Origin: Ignelater luminosus
Lineage: Eukaryota > Arthropoda > Insecta > Coleoptera > Elateridae
DNA length: 64,000 nt
Reading direction: 5' to 3'
NCBI GenBank assembly: GCA_011009095.1
Contig: VTPC01003416.1
Coordinates: 165,547 to 229,546, forward strand
The notes below the pieces were generated by a model. The model saw nothing but the letters and a program-made list of their open reading frames with translations. It made no database searches and had not been told where the DNA came from. How positions within the stretch are numbered: the stretch's first letter is position 1; each line of letters opens with the position of its first letter. Positions 43,301 to 55,300 of this stretch are shown one piece after another. A program made the translations under genes and the position numbers.

Positions 43301-46300
43301 TTCTGTAGTTAACTACATAAATTGCAAATCAAATAAATTTTAGACCGGACAAACTGCGTTAGGAATCGCAAACAAATTGGGATACATAAGTGTTGTTGAA
43401 GAGCTCAAAGTCGTTACTGAAACTAACATTACTACTACAACTACTGTTAGCATTGAGGAGAAATACAAAGTTGTTGCACCGGAAGCGATGCAGGAAACTT
43501 TCATGTCCGATTCTGAAGATGAAGGAGGTTCGTATGACTTCTTACTTATTTATTTGTTATATTATTGGGGAAAGTGTAGTGTTAAAAGCTTTTTATTTTT
43601 TTGTGGTTATGCTTGTGTCATTGTCTTATTTTGAATTATCAAGTTGATCTAATTGTATTTATTTTGTATTACGGACTAATTCACTAATTCAGTTTAAAAA
43701 AAATATTAAAAATATGAATTAGTCTTATATCGATATTATTCCATCTTGAATGGATTAAAATGTAGTGAGTAGAGTTTGGGTTGGCCATTTTGTGTGTGTT
43801 GTCTTAAAAGGGTGGTGGTGGTTGTGTTGCATGCAGGCATCGTGGATGAGCCTCCAGTGGCTTATGGTCGACCTGCGCATGCACAGCACGTATATCTGCC
43901 CTTCTACCAGGGATACATGACTTATACACGTAAGTCTTCTAAACTAACCCAATCGCAACTTGCCTTATTTATTTATTTTTTACACTAATTTGTTGGTTAT
44001 TTTTTTTCAATACTTTTAGATTCTCTCTGTGTAGACTGTTTTCCATGTTATCGATGTATTTGAATAATTGTACGATTGAAATCGAGAGAACAAAAAGATC
44101 TAAAAAATTGATTTGCAGTTTAAGATTCTTACTTCATTTTAATTTAATTTAAATGAATGTATGATTATATATTGAGGTTAGGTTGATATTTAATTTTTAT
44201 TTGTTAGGTTAATTATAAAAAATGACAGTGGTTTTGATTTTTCGAGTGTTTTGTTTCTCCATGACAGTAAACTAACCTTACAAGCTGTTGCTGTCATTTT
44301 GACATACAAGGCTGGCTATTTTAGTTATTTTATTAAAGTAAAGTACATTTATATGCAGTTGAATTCAATAAAAACAGGAAATCAAGTTTTTTTTATTAAT
44401 TTGAGTTGAGTTTTGTCAATCATTATTTGCCTGTTTGTCAATTTATTACCTGTCAAATAAATTATTCGAGTACACAAAACCTAACCTACATCTTTGGCAT
44501 TTTTAATATTTATACAAGGTGTCCCGTAAATGGCGTATAATAACAGCACAGTGATTCTGTATTAATGAAATCTAAGCAAAAACTAAAGTAGTACAAAATA
44601 CCTAACCTGAACCTTAATTTGTTAATTCCTAATTATGTTATGGTTAAGTGTTATAATAAAAAACTTGATATTTCTCAACTTGCTGACTAAACCTAAATAA
44701 TGAGAATACAAACAGGGGATTTTCATAAGAATCTTATACACGAGAATTCAGATTGTGATAACACGCTCAAAAAGAAACATAACCTAACTAATATATTCGA
44801 AGACAAAGAGGTCATCTCTCTCTTTTTCTACATATGGGTAGATAAGGATTCTTCTGTGCTTGGAATCTTTGTCTAACCAACGCGCCTTACGGAGCCACTT
44901 CGAGGAGCAATTGCGATGCGTTTTATTTCGGTTTTGTTTTTCGTGAGTTTTTGGTTTATAGATGTTTTGTTTGTCACCGATCGTCTTTTTTTTTTGACAG
45001 ATATTCTACTACATGTCACGAACGGCTGGGGCTGGCCCTGGCCCTATTGACTTGTAATTTTAATTATTAGATGGATGGCTTTTAAACGACCCGGGCGCCA
45101 CAGATCGTCTTTTGTTTTTTCGACATATTTCCTGTACCTCAGGAANNNNNNNNNNNNNNNNNNNNNNNNNNNNNNNNNNNNNNNNNNNNNNNNNNNNNNN
45201 NNNNNNNNNNNNNNNNNNNNNNNNNNNNNNNNNNNNNNNNNNNNNNNNNNNNNNNNNNNNNNNNNNNNNNNNNNNNNNNNNNNNNNNNNNNNNNNNNNNN
45301 NNNNNNNNNNNNNNNNNNNNNNNNNNNNNNNNNNNNNNNNNNNNNNNNNNNNNNNNNNNNNNNNNNNNNNNNNNNNNNNNNNNNNNNNNNNNNNNNNNNN
45401 NNNNNNNNNNNNNNNNNNNNNNNNNNNNNNNNNNNNNNNNNNNNNNNNNNNNNNNNNNNNNNNNNNNNNNNNNNNNNNNNNNNNNNNNNNNNNNNNNNNN
45501 NNNNNNNNNNNNNNNNNNNNNNNNNNNNNNNNNNNNNNNNNNNNNTTTTTTTTTCGATTTGATTTTGATGGGAAATTTAAGATTCTTCATACCTCTGGTA
45601 TTAAGTCTGTGTCTGTTAAAATTTGATGCTGAAAACATTAAACTTATTTCAATATCGAATAAATGTATTGACATAACCTAATATTTTTTCGTTAACAATA
45701 GATGGCATTATGAAAAATTTTTTTTAAAATATTAATTTAAGATTCAGTATATCTGTAATCTGGCTTTCACTCTTGTCTTGAATATTCTATTTAGCTATTT
45801 TGTAAAATAAATATTCCTACCGTAATAGCACATAGGTGTTGCAAATTAAAACAGATAAATTTTAGATACGCAATAAATTGAAATAAATAAAATTATTTTA
45901 TGCAGTGTAGTCGGAAAGAAATATATAACCTAATTAGCTACTAACAAGGACTTCAACTTCCTTTTGTTTTCTAAAATAAACAATCATTTGTTTTGAAAGG
46001 TAATAATTCACAACCTACATCAATATTATTGTGACTCTTTCTCTCTCTGTTTTGATCATACAATTATTCAGAATTTTATTTTTGTTCACAATAAATTAAT
46101 ATAGAAGGTGTTATCTTTCTTTTTCATTTCGAATCGGTTTTAGAAAAGATAAATATTCTTTATCTATCGCTTTTATTCATTACGTGAACTCTTTCAATCC
46201 AATCTAAATACTTACACTTATTACAACATAAGTTATTAGTGCAATATTTTTTTAATGCTTTTAGATTAGCTCAACATCCTCATTTAAACCACAAGTGATA

Positions 46301-49300
46301 AGAACTACTAACAAATTTTTTTTATCAGCAATATGACTCAATAAGTACTTCACATTCAAAGTGTTGCTTTTTGATTGGCAGTCTGTAATTTATTACTTTA
46401 TACATTTAGGTGAAGATCCCATTTTGGGTGATCAGCAGCAATACAAATACATGACAGTGGATGATATGAAATCTTTAGGCGACGATTCAAGAATGGATGT
46501 GACAAATGATGAGAAAAGTGACCATCGCAGTTCTATAGGTGAGTTGTTTTTTCTTTCCAAATAATAAAAACTTTATTTTGTAACTACGTGTGAGACTCAA
46601 GGTTATGTGTGGATTATGTAATGGTTTATTATTTATGACAAAATTTGTTTTGCTGGACAAATTTTAACGTAATGCTTGGTAGGTAACTTATTTATATTTT
46701 TTAATATATTCTCTTTTAATTTTGTCTTTTTAGCGCCGTCAAATATCAGTGATTACATGACAGCAGTACAAGTAAATCAATACTATACATCAAATTCGTA
46801 TACTGCTCCTGATAATGTTGACATTAATCGTCAGCCTATAACAGTCGGGTGAGTTCTAACTTTTTTCTAAAAATTTATTATTTAGAATACAAACTGTGAC
46901 GTTGGCAATTTATTTTTTTTAACAAAAAAGAAGTTGTGTGCTTTTGTTGTTTAGTTTCCTCCCCCCATTTAGAAATAAATCCTTAGAGCTCCTGTTATCA
47001 GCAGCTCTTAGGATATGTAGTTTCGTAACAACCCAAAGTGAAGAGAATTATTAAATTATAATCAGGCGTGTGTCCAGCAAAGGTGCTTTCATAGATATTT
47101 GGGGAATCAAAAGGGAAGTAAAACGTAGAATATTGTGCTAATTTACCAAATAATCCTTTTCTTATTGTTTTTATTTCTAGAAATAACCAAAATTGTTCTA
47201 ATTTTAATTTTCTTATTAAATATTTATGTATGTATATTAGAACAGTTTGAGGTTATGTGTTGACGCAGCAGCTATTTGAATATTTTCTAAGCATTGTAGT
47301 TAGTGTGTTGCTTTATATGCAGTGGCGAATGGTCCATACTAGAATACTCTTTGAGACGACTAGGACCCGTCAGGCAGGGCTCGGGCTTGTGCAGAGAAAG
47401 GTACCTCTTTACGGTACTACAGCAGTACCACTTTCTGCACTGATTGTTGCACCACACTAATACCAGTGTTAATTTATTACCTACGATAGTTTTCCTTTTT
47501 TTTTGCTTTTGTACCCACATAATAAGAATATAGAGCAAATTAACCCATTTTTGTTACAATTAATAACGGGACTAATATTTGGAAGAGGTGGGGGCCAAGT
47601 AATTTACTTTTGTTCTTAAAAAAAAAAGAATTAACCTCTGAAACGATTATTAATCTTGTGTATATGTATATACATACGTGTTGATGATACTGGAGCAGCT
47701 CTAGGCTATATGTGAGATTAATATACATTTTTTAGGTTATGTAAATAGTTTTTGAACATAATCAGTTGATGAATTTTAACTTTTTCTCTTTTACCATTGC
47801 TTTATTGATTGCAACTTTATCAGTTACTTACCGATGTGGATTTGTCTAAATTGTTTATGTTAAAATATTTATTATTATCTTGAGAATTGTGCAGGAGTAT
47901 CCACTTTAGGATAGTTTGAAAATAAATAGCAGACGCTGCAATTTCTTTTGAAATACTTACGAAATTAAAACACAAAATTCGAGGTTATAAATTAAATTTA
48001 ATTTCTTCTTGAGACTTGTGATTTATTACTACAAAATTACATGAAAAGATTGAAATCATTTTATATGGTAATCAAAAGAAAAAGTTGACTTTCTTAAATG
48101 TGTAGTTATAATAAATTTATTAATGAAAAAGGCTTATTTGTATATTATGTTTGCTTAAAAGTGAACGATATCGGTATGTCAACTAACAGGTTTATCTAGT
48201 CTAGAATAAATTTGTTTATTTAAGAAAAAAAAATATTTATAAATACATCAGTATAAATGGGTGACAACAATCGGTAAATATTTAAATTGATTGATTGTTG
48301 ACATCTTTTAATTTGTTTTTTAATTCAATTTCCTTTTCATTACTATTACATTCTAAATATGATTATAGTGCACATGTATTTAAAATTCAATTCAAAAATG
48401 AAATTGAATCCATGTGCATTCATTTATTGTTTCCCCTTTTTTAAGTTAACTAACCATTTTTTTCGTTTTTCTTTTCTTTTTGTATTGTCGCAAACAGCAT
48501 CCCAAATTGGAGAAAGTAAGTTACCTGTACAGTGTAGATATTTTAGTCTTTACGTTGTTCCTAATATAGAGTAGAGTATGTGTTACCATTAGTAACTCCT
48601 AATTGTTCATCTTATTTATTGTTTGTTTTTTTAAAGCACAAAATTTATTTTAACTCTGCAATTGAGTAAGTTAGTTTTGAAATGGTCTTCTTTTCTGAAA
48701 CAAATTAGGAAAACGCACAGTAAAACTATAAAATAATAAACTCCTAACCTCAACCATTTTTAAACTTTTATTAGCTCTTAAACACATCAATATGCCTCTA
48801 ATGATTTCGAAACGTTTTTCATATTTGAATATTATTAGTAAAAACTATTCTTCTGTTACTTTTTGTCGATGTAATTTATATTTTATATTATACTTGTAAC
48901 CAATTTAAATTTGATTTGACATGTACATAACCTACATAACCAAATTTTAATTACTTTTAGATAGCAATTGTCACAGAAAGAGTAGGCTTTGGATTCTTTT
49001 ATTTTCGTTTCAGGTTGATAACCTTTACATTAATTAAAATTACTAGGCAAAAATAAGTTTAAAATTTTACATTTTTTTTTGTCCATGAAATCCTAAATAA
49101 TAATCATAAATGCAGGTGCTAATTAGAAATAATAAAATTGAGAATTTCTCAACATGATTTTTTTTAGTAATCTTTTTTTTGGTTAAGTTTTGATATTCAG
49201 GTGACAGATACTTTTAACCTAAAAGTTTGATTTGGTAACTTATTTAAAATGATACTCTGTTACTATGCCATAGCCTGCTTTGAATGGTATAATAAAAAAA

Positions 49301-52300
49301 TTTATAATGAGAAAATTTGATTTTTGAGGTTAAGACTCTTGAAGACTTAACTAATTGTTTGAACATAAATTGTATCTGTTGTACAAAAACAATAAAATTT
49401 CATGTTACTTCATTGCTGATTTCAGAGAAATAATTTTTAATTTTTTATACATTCTATGTCAATATCAAATGACAGTTATTTAACCTAAAAATTTTCAAAT
49501 ATGTAAGAAACTAAATTTTTTCTTTTAATGTTGTCATTTCAAATTAATAAGCAAGTAAACAAGTAAAACAAAATTTCTTAACCTTTTCTCACTTAACCTA
49601 ATAATTTCTTGCATTTCTCTCCATAGCGACTATCAAGTTTGCGACAAGTTCACTTGCCTGTGCGTCACCACCCGAGATTCAAAAGAACGTGTAAAGTCAC
49701 GCTATACCCTTTGTCTTTGTAAAGAAACACTTTATAAAAGGTATACGAAGATTCCCGCTTATGCTTTTTTTGTTTAATAGTCTAGTTTGTTTTAACAAAG
49801 TTTTCCAAATTTATAGACTGTAATTCTGGAAGACCATTTCAAGACAATCTACTATAGTATGTCCAATTTATCTTGCCACATGTAGGCAGGCAATGACCAA
49901 ATCTTTTTTGTTTATCAAAATTGTTTTTTAAAGATCAAAGTTATACAGGACGACGTTGTCATCAAAGGTAATGTAAGGTTAGATAATTACTTGTCTAATA
50001 ATTTGTTTTCCCTTTTAAAAATGGAAAACTATTGTAATCACAAGAATATCCATTATATGAAAAGTATGTTGCCTACCTACTTGTAGCACCTTAAGTTTGT
50101 AAAAAACACCTAGATGGCTCTCAGTATCTTTTCTTAAAATTTATCATTTTTCTAATAGACTTCTCATTCTAATTATTATTATTATTATTATTATTACAGT
50201 AGAAGCACTTGTTTTATAATATCACTTTTTTAATAATTTCAAAACGAATTAATTTTTAAGTAAATCTTTCAAAAATCATAAAATCCAGCGGTTTTAATGG
50301 GGCGATGAATTTTAATAAATTCTCAAACGTCTTTTTAGCTTTCTGGTATCATTCCTTGTCGATGCGAGAGGCGGAGCTATGCGCGGCTGCCGGCACTCGG
50401 GTGTCCGTGTCATTGTACCGCCCCGGTGTGCTGCCAGCCCTACACGTATCACATGTCGTTACGTACGTCCCCAGCGCATCACGAATCCACCACCGCTTAT
50501 GGAAGGAGAAGCACTAGCTAGTAGGGTACTTGAATTAGGACCAGTCGGAGCTAAATTCTTGGGGTAAATTTGTATATCAAAAAATGTTGATTGTTTAATT
50601 TTGTGTGTTGCATGAATTACAGTCCGGTGATATTAGAGATTCCGCACTTTGCATCATTAAGGGGTAAACAGCGAGAGATAGTCGTGCTTCGATCGGATAA
50701 TGGGGAAACTTGGAGGGAGCATACTCTAGATGCTAGTGAAGAAGCGATTCAGGATGTACTGAATCATAGTTTTGAAGGTGAAGGTAAGTGCTGTTTAGGT
50801 ATTTTCGAAAGAGATTAGCTAAGTTGTGAAAACTTTCATTTTTTGTAGAGCTTAATCAAATTGAAGATCTGCACACCAACCGAATAACACGAATATTGAC
50901 GAACGATTTTCCACATTATTTTGCGATCGTATCTCGAGTTCGACAAGAAGTGCACGCTATTGGTCCTGAAGGGGGCACCGTTTCTAGTTCTGCTGTACCA
51001 TTAGTACAAGCGGTCTTCCCACAAAATGCTCTTACTAAAAAGATAAGAGTTGGACTGCAGGTACATATTCTTATTATTGTATTTAAAGATGTTGTTTAGA
51101 TCAGTTTAAAAACACGCGTAAGGGTAATAATATTTTATAAAGGATCTGGGTGAAGGATTAGCAAAATTGTGTAGAAATAGAAAATTTTTATTTTTATAGA
51201 AACATTGACAACTAGCTTTCTAACCTCATTTTCTTCATCATCAACAACTAACTTTCTAATCTCACATTTTTTATAGCTAAATAAATTGACAAATAAATAT
51301 AATAAATAAAATTAAAAATAAACCAATTTATTTAAATTCCAACGAACACATTTCTTAAAACCTTCATATTATAGGCTCAAAGTATGGAACCTGAACTAGT
51401 AGCTAAACTATTGGGACATGGAGTTGCCGTATCATCTGTCGTTACTGTAGAACCACGCAGGCGGAAATTCCACAAAGCCATCATGTTGAGCATGCCTGCA
51501 CCTCGAGCACATTCTCAAGGCATGATCAATCAATACTCGGGTTCTGCACCAACGTTAAGATTACTATGTTCAATTACCGGTAAGTTATGTAACCTATTGA
51601 GTTTAGAATCTAATAAAATAAAAATGGACAAACCAGCGCTGTTTTTTTGTTTTTATTGTTTCTTTCCTGTTTTGTGGGAAATAATGCCTTCAATGTATGT
51701 ATAGTATATGGTTTTCTTTCTTATTATTATTAATACAGGCTCTATTAACATATTATTGTGCTGTATCTTCAGGTTTTTTTTATCGATTTATAATTGTGAA
51801 TCATTATCAATATCACCACCTTCTCGTGCATGCTATATTTTTCATAGTTAATGTTATCTCCATGTTGTACGTACTGTTGCAAAACGTTATTTAATATCCA
51901 TGCTTCACAGGAACTAAATCAGGTAAATTTAGTTCCGTTTAATGGTGCTTTAAGTTTGCTGCTTTCTTTAAAAAAGGAAAAAGAATCAGCCCACATAAAA
52001 TAATTTATTTTCTTCCACTTATATATTCACTTTAACATAATAAAGGCTTGCTTTACCATCTCTTCACAATATTTCTGTTATTAAAATTCTTATTATTATT
52101 ATTATTATTATTATTATGTTTTGCGACAGCTTTTAGCACTCTCCTGAAATTTCATTACTCTGCTAATCTTTGTTTGTTTTTGTGACAACCTGAAAAAAAA
52201 AAAGGTGGACAAAATAAAGCCGTTTGGGAAGATGTCACCGGCTCAACACCACTATCGTTTGTCAAAGATTGCGTGTCGTTTACAACGACAGTCTCAGCAC

Positions 52301-55300
52301 GGTTCTGGTTAATGGACTGTCGAAATGTCTCGGAATCTGCACGCATGGCTACCGATTTATATACACATGTAAGTGAAATCGACTGTTACTTATGTAGGTT
52401 ACCGAAACCTAACTATAAATTATTCTTTAGTCCTCACATGTTCCGTTCATGGCAAAATTCGTAGTATTCGCCAAACGCATTAGTCCATTAGAAGCAAGAG
52501 TACGAGTTTTTTGCATGACCGACGACAAAGAAGATAAAACGCTAGAACATCAAGAACATTTCCTGGAGATAGCTAAAAGCAGGGACGTTGAAGTACTGGA
52601 AGGAAAGGATATCTTTATGGAATTCGCTGGGAATTTAGTGCCCATATTACAATCTGGGGATCAACCAAAGTTAGGTTTTCAAGCATTCCGTGAGAATAGA
52701 CTTGCATTTACAATGCGTCTACGTGATGCTGTAAGTTTTGCTCGGCTTTTTAATGTGTATATTTTTTTTTAAAATATTGATGTATTATTTAGGATGAAGA
52801 AGCAGCTGGTCGCATAATATTCATGAGCGATCCGAAAGTGGCCCGAGGTGAACCTTCGCAAACACCTTTATGCACGCTTAACCTAATTCTTCCGAAAGAT
52901 GTGTTGCCCGATCGTGATTCCCAATCTGATCTGCTATCTCTTGAAAAAGATCACAGTTATTTGCACCATGGAGGCATAAGTATAGTTTTTCTTAGTTGAT
53001 TGATACTCAGTATTGTACAATGAATTATTTTTAAATTAGGTAAGCCGGATACTATCCATCGTGCTGATTTTCGTCTGTCGGATATATGTAATTTGCTGGA
53101 TGACGATTGGGAAAAATTGGCAGCTGAACTAGACATTCCACCATCGGATGTACGTTTAATCAAAGATGAATATCCAGAAAATAAACCCCAACAAGCCATG
53201 ATTATGTTTAGATTGTGGTTACGTCAGAAAGCGAACAAGGCAACTGGTAAATAAAGTTGAAATATTTTTGAATGTTATTTATTTTAATTGTTATTTCACA
53301 CAGGAAACCAACTGGAGCAAGCTCTGAACAAAATAGGAAGACCTGATATCGTAGCTAAATGCATATGTAATATTGAGTTAGTTACGGACGATATGGAAAG
53401 GGCGTTAGCTCGGGTGCATTTGGATCAGTCCGGTTTTGAAACGTTCAAGGATGAACTTGGGCCATCTAGGGATGCTTCTTTACATCGTGATGGAAAACAC
53501 AAAAAACTAACCATTAGCCAGGATGAATTGGATATTAGTCAAAAAAGCAGTAAGTAAATACAAATTGGTTTTTTGGTATAGATGCATAACCTAGAATTTT
53601 ACTTTCTTTAATTCTTTAATTTTGAAAATTTAGGTTATGTAATTTACACAACCTAAAAAGAAATGTCAAATCTAGGTTATGTAATTGCAGATAATTTTGA
53701 AGATTTATGTTATGTAATTGTCAATAATTTTAAAAATCTTAATCTACATAACCTAAAACAATTGTCACATTATAGACAGTTACATAACCTAAATTGTCAA
53801 ATTGTTGGCAATTAACCACCTGAAGGTCTGCCATAAATATTAATGTCAATTCTTCTCTTTAGATGATGCTGTCGATCAAAATTCTTCCGATAAAGATTTA
53901 ACCGACACAATAAGCGATTACTTATCACAGAAAAAGGACGATAAACAACCTCCCAATAAAGACAGTAACCTTATTGAAAATTGCAGCCCGCCTGTTGTCA
54001 CCAATGAGGAGGCCTTAGAAGTCATAACCCAACAGCTAAACAAATTAGAATCAACACCTAAAAACGCAAAAGGATTCAAAACGCCGCCGCCCAGTCCGGC
54101 CGAACTTAAAATAGAGAATGCGCACATATTAAACGAGAAATTCCATAAAGATGACTTGGAAAAAGGTAAATAAACTTTTTCTCTTCCGTTTTCTATCGAT
54201 GTAACTAAATGTTATATGTTTCATTTTTTGTTCCTTTTATACTCTTCTTGTTTAAACGCAAGCATTGTACATTAATCTGAATCATTTTTTGTTGACTAAC
54301 ACTCCATTAGTCATGCCCATTTTAATAATTAATCAATAACAGTAATGTAGCATTTGATTTCTTAGTTATACATATGTGATATTATAGCTAAAGTAGCTTT
54401 GTTAGAATCTTATTTTTGCTATGGTGTTTGTGCTATAAAAAGTGAACACACATTTTGTGCACTAGAAATTTAACAACTCACCTGCGTATGTTTTGAAAAG
54501 AATAAAATACTGAGAAATTGTGACATAAAGTACAATTTTAGCACTAATTTTATTTTTTTCGTGTTGCACATCTTGCATGCACTTCATTCTTGTACGTCTT
54601 GTAGTAGTATATATTTTATGCTCCTTTTCCTAAGGACCAAAAGTACAAACAAAAGAAGAAGAGCATATTGTTACGTCGACGCCAATAAAACCGAGCGCAC
54701 CGCCCGAAGAAGAGTTTGTGGATCCGTTTGCAGACTTAAGGAAAAAGATTAGCGACACGTTAACATTTTTACATCAAGAACGTAACGACTTTTTACCTGA
54801 CGATGACATAATTATTCCTAGTAGGAAGGACGATCACGTTTCAAAAGAAATCGACTTAAGTAGCAGCAGTATAAAGAAAAAACGCGGGGTTGAATTTCAC
54901 ACGGATAGTGTAAATAATGATGATGACGTACGAATTGCTGCAGAGAATGAAGTTTCAGATGTAATAAGGCAAGCTGTGGATGTTGTCAACGATATAAAAG
55001 CAAAAGAGAACGATATTATAGATGATAAAGATGATGCAGCTGTAAAAGCTCAAGAAGTCTTCAAGTTCCTCGAAGAAGAAGCATCTAGTCCATTAAATCC
55101 AGATATTCAGTTTATTCAAAATGAAATTAGGTTATCACATAATGAATCTCTCACTCCAAATAAAGTTGTTAGTGGAATACCTGTAGCTAAACCAAGACAG
55201 AAGATTGAAACAAAATTAGAAACAGAAAAAGAGAAAGACATTGATTTATTTTTCTCCGAAGGTGAACGTTCACTTTCACCAACGGACGACTTTTTAAGTA

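Larger units (their letters stand above)
43930..46409 (+). other. Ank2 intron between cassette 13a and exon 14
   Basis: AT-rich with an inverted piece of the family-A repeat and a 400-N gap. No other exon with matching phase was recognised. Confidence 0.6.
46849..50338 (+). other. Ank2 intron 15, host of several candidate cassette exons
   Basis: A 3.5-kb AT-rich intron directly before the ZU5 exons. It holds three phase-compatible candidate exons (47323-47400, 48498-48515, 49627-49740) and an ATT microsatellite at 50171-50196. Confidence 0.7.

Noticed and set aside
44020..44065. Acceptor-like ttttag with a short Cys-rich frame ([14 protein letters not shown]) ending in a stop
   Set aside because: No donor, no nearby poly(A) signal, and no composition change.
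45060..45681. Long open frames on both strands
   Set aside because: They run through the 400-N gap and are not real.
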